Below are positions 24,701 to 36,800 of a stretch of 64,000 nucleotides of DNA, in pieces. This DNA is from Lycocorax pyrrhopterus obiensis (Eukaryota > Chordata > Aves > Passeriformes > Paradisaeidae): positions 51,288,975 to 51,352,974 of the forward strand of contig JACSVZ010000007.1 in the NCBI GenBank assembly GCA_014706295.1. Reading direction: 5' to 3'. Every line of letters begins with the position of its first letter. Positions within the stretch are counted from its first letter, which is position 1. The notes beneath the pieces were generated by a model. The model was not told the DNA's origin, searched no databases, and worked only from the letters and a program-made list of their open reading frames with translations. The position numbers were made by a program, and so were the translations under genes.

Positions 24701-27219
24701 AATACATTTGGGTTGTTTCTCCTAGAAATGTATATATATATTTATCTCATGCTTTCACTGCAATTATGAGAGAGCACCATAGCAAAGCACCTCTGGCACC
24801 TCATCTTCAATCAGAAGAGGAATGGCTATTCTCAAGACTCCACAGCTCCACAATACTAACATTTTGGTCCCGCATATCTGCACCTAACCTTATCTTACTT
24901 CTAGTTTATGTAAAGGAGTCTTTAATCTTTCCATAAGTTTTTAAAAGGGAAATAAAACCTAAAAAACCCTCCCAAAACACTTTACCAATATCACTGATTT
25001 TACCTCAGGAGCAGAAAGAATAACTGTAGTTTTCAACTCTTTTAGAGGTCACTCTTAAAACTATTAAGATTTTCTGATTGGAGTGGGCTAAACTATCCTC
25101 TGGAGTAAACTTTCTGAGTTCAGCAGAGCTGCATAACTTTCCAACAGGAAAGATCCAAACATCTACAATCAATTTGCATGTTATCTACCTGAAAGGATAT
25201 TTTTTTCTGAATCTATCCTTCAGTATCTTAAGTCTAAATTGCAACTCTGAGAAAGAGCAATGACTAATGCATAGGACTCTATTGTTATTTATCACTGATG
25301 ACGCTACTTATTTTTATACAGTTACACATCCTGCACGAGTGAAAGAAAAAGTGCAAACGAAACTGAAGTTACATGTTATTCAAAATGTTATTCACAGGTC
25401 ACCATAGGCAGTGTGAAAACTCAACATGAAAACAGGACTAATCTCCAAAACATTAACTCAGACAAAATTATGTGCTTAATCTCATCACAAACACAAAACT
25501 ATCTTGTGTCTGTTAAAGACTGCACTTGTTCTAATATATCCTTTTCATCAGTGTTTCAGACTAGAGACTTCTGAAAGCCACTCTGAGAAATAAAGTTTCC
25601 ATATGTCATGTTATTGAAAAAATACATATCTGACTCAATTTTAAAGAAAAGCACTAATTTCCAATTGTTTGAAACACAAAAGCATTTTTTTATACACCCT
25701 GTCACCATGCCTTAGGACCATCAATTTCCTCAAGTTTTCTCCATTTTAAAATTCATAGAGGTAAACCCTATTAAAGTACATGGTGGAGATGAGCTTGAAA
25801 CTTTTTCCAGATAATTTTTTCTCTGCAATGAATGTATAATAATATTGTTTGTAAGTGTTTTCAATAACTTTACATGTATTCAGGGAAGCAATATAAAAGT
25901 CTATGCTTTCATCTTGTTTTCTTTAAAGGGGTTTTAAAGTTTAGGCTATTGGATCATCAGAAGACAGGACCCACTGCAAGAGGTCCAGTCACTTTCATTT
26001 CATATTGTATATGTTTTCATTGTGGGTGAAAGAGAGGCAGTTTTATGTTTGTTAGTGTGCATTTTACCTGCTGAAATGTCCCTTGAAGTTTGTGGCCAGA
26101 GGCTGGTTGATTCATTTTGCCAGTAATGATGGCTTATTTGTGGTTACTATAATGTAAAAGAAAAAAAGTTATTCTTGCTATTTTTAACATATTTTTTGCA
26201 TGCCTGGCATTGCCACTGAATTGCATTAACTGTGCTAGTGAATCTACATATACAAGAAGCCTGGCTTGTTTCAGCTGTAAAATAGGATATTGTTATTCTG
26301 TAACTGGGTTGGTACTTGTTTGCGGGCCTTTTACCAAGAAGAATTGGGTCTGTGTGCATTCTATAAACAATCCATTATTATTTTCAGTGTATTAATTAAT
26401 TTCTTAACAAACAATAATAGATTTTAATAGAAAAATTAAATGAGAGACAATAATATTTCTTTAATTTTTATTGTACCACAAAACCTCCAATGAAAGTAGC
26501 TTTCTTTCTTGCATACTTCCTCATTCACAAAATGAGTAGTCCTTATTCTTTATTTTACAAGACTTATGCTTGATCTCATTTCCACAAAATAGTTGAAATA
26601 TTCATATAATCCTTCCCTTTCTTGTTTTGCTCAGTTTATGAATTAATATATGACAGAATATATTAATAGAACTACTATATGATAAGAAGAAAAATATTTT
26701 CTCAAACTTTTTCTTCTGAGATAAGGTTAGGGTAAAGAGCATTTCCTTAGAACAAAGGTATGATGTCTTTTTCAGCAGGGACAAACCCAGTATCTTGTCC
26801 TTAGATATAGGATATATTTAGACAGTTTCAGGACAAAATGTCTAATGTGAATTTGGATAAATGGATTTGTAAAGATATTGGATATGAGCCATGCAGCATA
26901 GTTTTTTTGTTTGGATTTTTTGTTGTATTTGTTTCCTTCTTGCACAAAGGCAAATTTTCTGTCTTTTTTTTCCCCTGTGGATGAGAAATTAATGGTCAGC
27001 CACTGAAGTCTGAATCTACTTCCACAGCAGGGGGACATTAAGGTAAACAATCTGGAAAAATAATTTCTGGAAGCAGCTTAAGAACCTCAGATTGAGTTGA
27101 TTCGTTTCATTTGATATTTGATGCCACATCACATAAGCCCATGAGAATCAGTATCAGGAAATGGATTCTGTTAGAAATGAGACAAAAAACTTCATCTCTG
27201 ATTCTAAATTCAATAAAAT
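21741..27219. other. AT-rich non-coding stretch
   Basis: No gene or identified mobile element. A minus-strand open stretch around 23,391-23,550 and unique sequence at 26,040-26,420 caught the eye but have no supporting signals strong enough to annotate. Short T/A runs only. Confidence 0.45.
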
Positions 27220-27327
27220 CGCCTGTAACACTGCATGGGGTTATCGTGGCTAAAAGTCTAGGACCCAGCACTTGGTCTTTTTGAACCTCATGCCATTGGT
27301 CTTGGCCCATCTTTTTAGCCTGTCCAT
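27220..27327 (-). mobile_element. Internal CR1 LINE fragment
   Basis: Read on the minus strand, this 108-base piece follows avian CR1 ORF2 just upstream of the part preserved in the 18 kb copy: 'acaggctaaaaagatgggcc', then 'aatggcatgaggttcaa', then 'aagtgctgggtcct', then 'aaccccatgcag'. Similarity stops sharply on both sides, so it is an isolated internal fragment with neither CR1 end. Its frame is broken by several stops. Confidence 0.75.
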
Positions 27328-28819
27328 CTGTGAAAGACCAAATAAAACATGAAGCTCCAAATAAAAAAGTCTTTTCTCTTTTTTCCTAATGATTTCCTTG
27401 ACGAATAGTAGATGACATGGAAAGTTTTACAAAGGTATTAGGACGTGATTTAAAATACCAGTTGGGATTTTTGTGTCTGCTCTAGTTTTTAGTATCTTTT
27501 AGATACCAAAGACCGTGCTATTATGTTCATTATTAGATTTAACAGATGTCCAGAGTAGAATAGTGTTAATTTGCAACTATTTCCTTTTACTAAATAAGTT
27601 GTAGGGTTCTGCTCTGCTTTTTATAAAGTTCAGTACAGAAAGCAGCAGTGACATAAATATTCAGCTTCAGGTCCTGTGATTCTGAATGAGGGCATTTTAA
27701 CCTAAATTACTAGAGCTCAGCAATGCTGGGCAGTTCAAAAAACAACTAAAATAAATGACAAGAATCTGACCCCATTAGTGGTCATTTGCCTTTTGCAGGA
27801 GTTACATCCTTGGATGCTTCCTAATGTCTAGACAGCAGCACTGGCCACCATTTTTTTAAACTTTTTTTAGTTGCAAGTGCTTTGCGATTTTTCTTCCCTG
27901 ATATTGACCATGCTGTCACCAGCCATACACATGTCACTTGCAGGCAGAGTCATTCCAGCACATGCTTCAGGAAAATGTAAATGTATGCATCACCCAGGAA
28001 ATGAACTAGTGCAGAATGTTCTTGTCAACTTCATTTTGAAGTAATTTTCCATTCTAGGCACTGTTTGACATTAGTTATGGACAACCAAAATATATACTGT
28101 GAATTAGCTAGTAAGCGAGCATAGCTTTTAAATTTATTTCTACTTTTTTTCTGGGTGGGTTTTTGGTGGTTTTGGTGGTGGTGGGCAAGGTTGTCATATT
28201 TGTGTCTCAAGTCTTATTTCAAGGTACACATGGACTAGTTTAAGCAACCATATTTTAGTCTATCAGCTGCTTGTGAACTATTCACACTGACTATTCACTT
28301 ATTTTTGCTTTGAAATTGATTGCCACTTAAATCATATAATTCTGCTTTTGCTTCCTCAAGTCGGTGGAAAGACCACTTCTGAAAATGGAGGCACTCATTA
28401 AAAGTGTTTAATGTGGATGAAAAAGGTAACTAAAGGCATCGTTTTGGAGTGCTTTTTCTTAAAAGCTATGAAACCCTGTTCATTAAAGACACATCTGGGA
28501 TAGGACAATGGATTTAAATGTGGTGTGGTTAACTTATATAGAGTAAATAATTAAATATTCATAAAAGTCATCAACTTTGGCTCCTCTATCTCTGCCTTGT
28601 TTTTAAAGTACTTTTCCACTTCCTTAGTCAACCTGTAATCACTAGTATGGCTGCATGTGTGACAGGCAGTGGTTTTAAGTAAGCCACTGTAGTTGTCATC
28701 AGCTCCAGCTTGTTTTTCCTTCCATTAGGATTTCCTGATTATGCACTAAAAAGATATTTGATTGATAGTAGAATAGAAGACATTTGAAGAAAAAAAAATT
28801 AAACTGAATTCATGCCAGT

Positions 28820-28831
28820 GGGGGGGGGGGG
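28820..28831. repeat. G homopolymer (12 bases)
   Basis: Twelve consecutive G in AT-rich surroundings. Likely polymorphic and error-prone in sequencing. Confidence 0.85.
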
Positions 28832-29022
28832 AGCTACCTTATTAACAAAATAATTGAGCTGTTAGTTAATTTTACCTGTTATTTGCAAAAAAGGACAAAA
28901 ATCTTCGAAGGAATTAATATTCTTCCCTCAAATGATTAAAAGAACAACAAAAGGGTTTGTATCTTAGATGTATTTAGTAATTATGTCTCTGACACCTTTT
29001 TTCATAACATCCAAGGCAGATG

Positions 29023-29061
29023 TAAAAAAAAAAAAAAAGAAAAAAAGAAAGAAAAAAACCC
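29023..29061. repeat. A-rich simple sequence
   Basis: A run with interspersed G (A15-G-A7-G-A3-G-A7) ending in CCC. No recognisable retroelement body adjoins it. Confidence 0.8.
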
Positions 29062-32000
29062 AAATAACTGGTAATTTACAGAACATTGTAAGTGTCAGCT
29101 TTTCCTGATCAGTTTTTCTATGTCTCTCCCCCAGTCTTATTAGAAGCAATTTCTGCTAATTGATAATTAATACCTTTACCTTTGTTAAAAGCAGTTACTT
29201 GTGTAACAACACTTCCAGTTTGATACAATCAGTATATTTTACTATTGATGTAAATAGTTCACAAAATTAATTATAAAAAATATTCTTGCCATACAAATTC
29301 AACATTTCACTTATTTTTGTCTCTTTTTTTCTTTTTCTTTTCCAAATTTTGGAATTCTTATCCTACTAAAAAAAAAAATTGTCCATATGTTAAATTAAAA
29401 GAAATTGGTGACATCTTCAAAGTAATAAACATTTGGCCATGTGAACACAGAGCAAAGGAGTGTTATCCGAAACGTGCTACTCACAACACACCACTGGAAA
29501 ATTACCCCAGAGCTTCCCTGCAACCTTATTCTTTCCCTTATACCCACCTCCCTTCAAGGCTCAATGAAAACAGTTACACATCAACATGAGTGAAGCAAAG
29601 AATGCCATTTGATTCACATAACATGACCTTATTCAGCATTCTGGTGATGAACAACTGTCAGACTATTGAATGCAGACAGAAGAACAACTGACTCATGATT
29701 CCAGGATTTGCTCTTATCTGATACCTCATTTTGATACCCTTTTAGCAAAGAGAAACAGTTCATGTAGGGGTAGGCTTGAGAGGAATTAACACCTTGCTGT
29801 AACAAAGCAGGGGGTTTAGATATCCATCACTCAGGGTACGTAACAGAGATGACAGGAAGGGCTGTGCTGGAGGAACCGCAGCCCCGGTGCAGCCTGTCCT
29901 GGCTGACAGGACTGAGGGGTAGCTCAGGGCACAGTGTTGTGGTTGCATCCTTATCTGATAGCCAACACACCAGTAATGGTTTAGTTCCTGACAAAAGCAC
30001 CTCTATCCTTGGTATGATAAAACACTATTAGCTTCCTTCTAGGCAAAAAGTGCCATACAGCAGGAATGTGTCTGAAATGCTGAGAACTGAACCTGTGTGA
30101 TAGCAAGGCCTGATGAAGCATTACAAGTTCTTGGTTTGAAATGTCATTTGAACAACCCACCTTGTGCTGCATTCTCTGGGCTTTGCATATAGTCTCAAGC
30201 TTCAGGAAAGGAAAGAACATTTCAGTTTCCAAGAATCAAATCTTGGGCAACCTTACCAAGGTCTGCTGTGGATTCAAGTGCTGACAGGTAAAGAGAACAG
30301 AATTTTTTTATCTAAGCCACTGCCTCAGAGTTCAGGACAGTCTGAGAACTACGATAATTTCTCAGTTCCACATACAAATTGACGTCAAGATTTCTGAACT
30401 AGACATGTCAGAGCAAACCTAAAGAATTATTCTGGTTACTTGGCCCTCTATTCTGTTTCCATCCAGTCTTATAAAAAGTGAACATCAGTCTTTTCACTAT
30501 GCTCTGAGCATTGATGTCATGTGGACATGGTGTCACGCATCTGCAGCCATAGCAGAACAGACTTGATAGACATCAATATACAGAAGATATGCAAGAAGAT
30601 ATACAGAAGATGTATCTTCTCACCCAAAGTAGTCCATTCATTTGAATTTCACTGAAGATTTCTACTGGATCACGCAACCTTCTGATCCTACAAAATTTTT
30701 CATATCTTACTTACATTTATCTTCACTTGCCACACAGAAATGGGAAGAAAAGGGATGATTGGTTTTGTTTCTCCTAGCATCAGAATAAATGCTTTAGCTT
30801 GGTTTCAAAAGAACAATATACCTCATAACAGCATGCAAGCAGAATTAATGTTAAGTAGTAATGCCAATTTCAACCATCCTTTTTTTTCTATTTTTGAGGT
30901 ATGTCTCACTGATATATCTACCATCTTCTCTGAACTGCAACAGAAATTAACTTGGCTCATATATTTTGGGAAACACTGGACAATCATTTCTGGGGTCTCA
31001 GAACCACTCTGTTTCCCGATGTGCAGTAGCTAATGCGTACAAACTACTCCTAAAGGATGGTAACTGGTTAATTCGGGTGGGTATTTTTCACACAAGACCT
31101 CATACTGCTCTTCAACCTGCTGAAATATGAAGTGCCAACTGGCATAACTCTGTACAACTCTGCTGCTAATACGAGACATATTAAGCCAAAAATACAAGCA
31201 AGTCCTAGAAAGGAAAATAAAGCAAACAGAAGGCAAATATCCATTTCAGAATAAAAGAATATGATCAAATTAGCAAAGCATTGGTAAGGCACTAGATAAA
31301 AATAAAAAAATAAAACAAAACAGTCCAACATAAGACAGACACAAAAAAAATTTCCTGATTTCATGTTTTTGAAAGCTTTGTTGTGATCTCTTAATGTAAG
31401 CCCATACAATTAAATATGTGGCTTGCTCAAGGTATTGCATCCTAATTCTATGTGGCCATCATATTTAGGGGCATTTAGGAAACTGCACAACTAGAACTCA
31501 GCAGGATGCATTTTGCCCTTCTGCAGACATTTTCTGATACTCTGATAAATATATTTTGAAAATAAAAATTCAAATTCTTGAAAGGTAGATAAATTGATAT
31601 TCACTTCAGATTCTTAAAAAAAAATTATCTTCATAATTTTTCACCTCTCTCATGTAAGTATACTTACCTTATTAAATAAAAAGTACCTTCAAATGAAAAA
31701 GGGGATTTTAAATTTCAAAATGTTGAAACAGGTTGTTTCAGTTATTTTGGTTGCATTTTTTCCTATTTTTTGGGAGACAGAAAATTAGCTAAAATCAATC
31801 TTGTACTGCTTAGAGTTTTGGTTGCAGTGAATTGTTGTTTCATGATGAAGATATATTTCATAAAAACCCTCCCAGACAGTTTATAAGAAAAGAAGAAATG
31901 GAAAAAAATTATCCTTTTGCCCAGCATCGCACATTGAACAATGACTTTTCTGCTACCTTGAATGCTTTCTTTTTGCAAAGTCAAATACTCTACAAATCAA

Positions 32001-33771
32001 TACTATATTGCCCACGGAGGTGTTCTTTGGTTCAACACCTTGAGTTTGTATTGGTATTTAAAGAGAAAACCATTTCTGGCAGAGTTTTTCTTTCTTAGTT
32101 GGCCCTTCTGTCAACCATACGCACATTCAGAGAAGGCTTTTTTCTGTCATGGTTTGTTTTTTTTTTTTTTTAACTGCAATCAAAATTCTGAAGAAGTGGA
32201 CATTGATATTTTCCCCAGACCTGTGCCTGCACGACTCTTGAGAAGTGGTTTGAGAAGCATCCCCAGGCTGCTGAGAGCAGCAAGCTCTCCCAGATGTGCT
32301 GCGTTCTGAAGTTTTGCTCTCCTCTCAACAGCTCCCAGTGCATGAGGTGTGTCACTGAACACCACTTTTGACTGAATAAATATGCTTTTATTTAATTTCT
32401 ATGGTCTGCTGTTTGCTGCTGCTGCTTACATGTCCACAACATCTACCCAGGGTACACGAGATGGCTTTTTCTACTCCTGGACTAGATAGAACTGATATTC
32501 AGCATCAGACAGGATTAGTCTGTCAGTGACAGAGGCTGAGCACAAACAAGAGTAGTAGAGGTAAACACTATTTTTGTTGCCTCTTTCCAATACCTTCGGT
32601 GTCTGATTCAGGCTCTCGCTCCCATTGGTGACTGGTTCTCTTCCCTGAGTGTTTCACAAGAGTGTCTAGGTCTGCAGGAATCACTGAAGGTGTGACCAAA
32701 AGGCATGGACAGCCAAAGAGTTCTCTGGGCCTGCTCAGTTAAACGTCTCCTGGATCCATTGGATCCCTGATCATAGGAATACATATGTATACACAGGAGT
32801 TATTAAAATAGAATAAACCAATGGGGCTTGTACAAAAATAGCAGCATAAATAAAAAATTATACACACATTTCAACCTTGATTTTTCCAGAACAACACTCT
32901 AGGAGTGTTTTGCATTTCAAATGGGACCTGACTATATGGAAAGTACAATGTACAGTAGAATTAACTTTTTTTTTTTAATTCAGCCATTTTTTGCTGTTCT
33001 AGACACAGGTCATGACCTCTCACCTCCTGTTTATTTCTTCCCATGTTGACCTTTCACTGAAGCACAGGGCTAATTTTTTGCTCCAGTGACCAAGAATAGG
33101 AATTTGTCACTTTATTCAAAATGGAATGAATACAGGTATGTCTGGCATTCTCAGCTGAGCTTAACCCTCTGCATGCTGAAAACAGTCAAATAGCCAAGTG
33201 ATCTCTATTAGGAAATATCTCTTCTGAAGTTGTGCTATTTTTTGTAACAAAAGAGTTTTGCTTCTTTTGTCTGAAAAAGGGTTTTTCTTTTTCTGTGCAC
33301 AGTCGGGTACAGTTTTCTTTGTTGCAAAATACAATGAACTAAACAGAAGAAAATGACAGGTTAGAGGTCCATAGAAATTTGCAATGGTTCTAAGGGAGAA
33401 CTTTCATTAGTGTTAGGAAATAACCTCCATCTTAATTGTCTGCTGTACAAACAAAGTTTTATGTGTTATCTTTGACTGAGAAAGAAATAACTAATTTCTC
33501 CAGTAAGATGCCAGTAATGAATTCTTATGGACTAATCTTAATAAGTATGTGCAAAGTAATCTATGCTTCTCATGTTGAGTTATAAAATAGAATTCTTTTC
33601 CTTATGCAAATACTTTCACTGGTACTTATCCACCTATTCAAATCTCCTGTGCAGTAGGGTTCTTTTCTCCATCTGTAAATTCTGTAAAAGGAAAAGACGT
33701 CAATGTATCCATGCAGGATTTGACGTTAACACTTAAATCCTGTGTTAGAATTACAAAGGATAAGGGTGCCA

Positions 33772-33898
33772 GCAAAAAACACCCCAAAAACCAAAACCCA
33801 CCAAAACACATGAAATAAAAAACCAGACAAACAAACACCAACAAAACAAAACAAAACAAACAAAAAAAAAAAAAAAGAAAAAAAACCCCCACAACCCA
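33772..33898. repeat. A/C-only low-complexity tract
   Basis: About 125 bases nearly free of T and G: CCAAAACC units, then ACAAA repeats, then a long A run. On the minus strand it has the same T/G composition as the tract at 19.3 kb. Simple sequence, and the source of a misleading hydrophobic minus-strand open frame. Confidence 0.85.
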
Positions 33899-36800
33899 GA
33901 AGGTCTCAAGTGAGACAGTCAGCAGATTCAAACATTATCTGTCAAAATGAAAAAGTTGTGAGCAATGGACTTTCAGAGTGTGATTTCCTACAAACACACC
34001 CTTAGTATTTCCGTGGTCTCACTGAAGTTACTGTTATCGCTCTTTTCCTCTTGGTGGCTATATTACTATATTTTCAGTCCTTTGTGACATGTCCTGATCT
34101 TTTGTCCTACATACATTAGATACATTAGCATTGTTGCCTTCCCAGATCCTGTCATTACCTGTGTAAATGCCCGAGGTCTGCACGTGCCTTTTGGCCAGCC
34201 AGTGTGTGTGAGCTGGCTACCCAAGAGAACAACACTGCTGAGCTCATGGCACTGCCCTTCCTGCAGTGGAATCACTTGTTGGGGTATTTGTCTCACAAAG
34301 CATGTCAAGTATTGACATATCTGATCACTTTACCACATCAATTTAATTTACTGAAATCACGTTCACAGACACAAGAGATGGGCAGAACAAGAGACCTAAA
34401 TGGCTTTCTCCTGTAGGCTTCTAAGCCTCAGGAAAGCAAGTCAAAAAAGCCTTGGTGACTTTGGACCCTGTTACAGGTCACAGACTGAACCAGTCCCGTG
34501 CTTTCATCCAGGATGTACCAAACATGTTTCCAGTGAGGTCAGTGGTTCTGATCCCAAAACCATGAAGTAAGCATCATTCGACATTATTTGTGTAGAAATT
34601 TTGTCCATCTCAGTTAAAATCAGCAAAATACTATGAAAATATAAATTTGCATATTTTTTAAATAAAGTAGAAATTACCTCTAAAATCTCTGAGTCTTTAG
34701 TATCTTCCAACAGCCCCACAACTATGTACAGGAAAGGACCAGAATGGTGAATTATAAGGTCTGGTATGTGGGCTGGGATCTTCTCCTTAGAAGACAGCGC
34801 TTTTAGTGCTACAAATGCAAGTCAAATTTTATGTGCTGTTTTTAAAAGCAAAATTTCAGACCCTGGGGGAGGTTCTGCACATACTTTCACTGAATGGGGA
34901 GTATCCTTAACCCTCTTTCCTCAGTGCTGAGCTCTGAGCTGCCAGCCTTGGCACAGTTTGATTTTGCAGCAGCCCCCCTGAACAAAGGATGCCCTGAGCT
35001 GCTCCCTGTTGGGTCCATTCCTGGAGGGGTGTATGCTCAGGGGGCTGCAGGCAGATCATGGGATTCAGAAGCATTGCAGTTTGTTCATTTTCCAGTTCAA
35101 ACCTCTAAGTGACTGCAAACATTTCCAATTCTGAGAACAAGGAAATACAGGTGTGGGTGAAGTGGAGTGTGGTAAATTTGTAGTGGCAATCATGGTAACT
35201 GTAACAATAACATCTGTAACAATACAGAGAGGCACAACCTATTTTTGCCTTTCAGTTACCTGAGAAGTCCCTACTTTATACTTTCCAAGGTAGAAAACTA
35301 GATCCTACACTTGGCTAAAATATGATTTCCAGATTCACCTAAAAATGCCAAAATAAAATATTCATATGACACAAGAGAAGCACAAGAGGGATCCTAAAAT
35401 CAAAATGAAAAAGTTTCAACTTTTCTCCAGCAAATACAGTCTCCAGACAAGCAAATAACTATTTGGCATAATAATGCTATGAAAACACTTAAGTACAGTT
35501 GAATCTATTTAGTGTAGTAGTTACGGGTGGTTAATACTACTCCACTTTTGAAAATTCTTCCTGCTTATCCTATGTAGGGTGTTTTAGTCACAGCTAGGAG
35601 TATATTCTTCTTCTTTTAGACATAAAACATCATGTCATTCACTCTTTTCAGTCCTCACCTCTCAAAGTGCAGAATATGATGCCAAAGGAGTGGGAGCCAG
35701 TGAAGAATATATGCTTCTGGACCAGTAGACCTATAACAGCTTACAGCATTATTACTGAGGCTGCAATTCATCCAATTTGTTGACAAGTTAAGGACTCAAC
35801 TTTCACAAGCCAGTGGAAATTATACTCACCTGTGCCAGGGCACCTTTTTATCTCTTCTTCATCATCTGTCTCTATTTTTTTTTTACTAAATGACTCCTTC
35901 CTATTAGAATATGTATGTATATAGATTATTTCTCACTGACCTACACTGTCCATGGAGCTTCCTACTGCTACAATGAGATCAGCAGCAGCAGCCTGGTCTG
36001 ATGTGGGGCTCTGGCTCCTTTCCTGGGCTGTAAGGCTTAGTGCAAGTGTCAAATAAGGGAGGAACCAGCACCAAAACCATCCCTGCTAGTCCTGGCATTT
36101 GCATACTAACTGCTTCTGTGGTGACCACTTAAATCCAATATACTGAATACTGAGGGGAAAAAATAATCACAATGTAAACAGAACAGAACACCAACCCTAA
36201 ACAGCCCAATACCACATTTTTCATGCTTTACAGTGTTTTACATGGGTGCTTTTTCTCTGGGAGCATGCACATGCTCTGATTTTGATCTTTTGAAATTTCA
36301 GCATCCCTTAGGTTGTATCCTTTCACTCCAGAATAACTCTTGTTGTGATAGATGAACTGGAACAAGTGTGGGCTTCCTCACAGCCACTTCCTGTCAAAGT
36401 GCCCTGTGCTAAGCAGCAAGCTGTGCAGTCAAATGGAAGGAAGCACAAAAGTCCACTTTTCCCTTATCCCTTCCCCATGGCAACCTGACCAAGAACAGTG
36501 ACCCCCAGCAGCACAGCTGAGGCCTGAAACTGTGCTGAATTACTCAGAAAGAGAATCTCCTGACCCTAGCCAGCAGAACCCAATGAAAATATGTGACCTC
36601 TAACTGCAGAACCCCGTGTCTGACACTGCATTTGTACTGTACACAGCCAACACAGGTCAGACCCTTTCAGGAAGCTGACTTGATGATTCTCAAATCTAAT
36701 TTAAAATGAACCAGTGAACCTAGAACTATTCAGGTTCTGCAATTAGAGGGTTTTACATTAAGCAGTCAAAAACTCCATAGAAATATCACACCTCCTTGAA

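Larger units (their letters stand above)
27328..33771. other. AT-rich non-coding stretch
   Basis: No gene annotated. It contains T/G-rich sequence at 28,144-28,185, a 12-base G run at 28,820-28,831, an A-rich tract at 29,023-29,061 and a T run near 32,157-32,172. A weak exon-like minus-strand segment at 31,048-31,204 is described among the findings. Confidence 0.45.

Noticed and set aside
31068..31409. 113-codon minus-strand frame with a hydrophobic, membrane-like stretch
   Set aside because: Hydrophobicity follows from T-rich codons. No conserved motif, and it competes with another open frame on the same strand.
33638..33931. Hydrophobic 97-codon minus-strand frame
   Set aside because: It is a reading of the A/C simple-sequence tract as phenylalanine/valine/cysteine codons.
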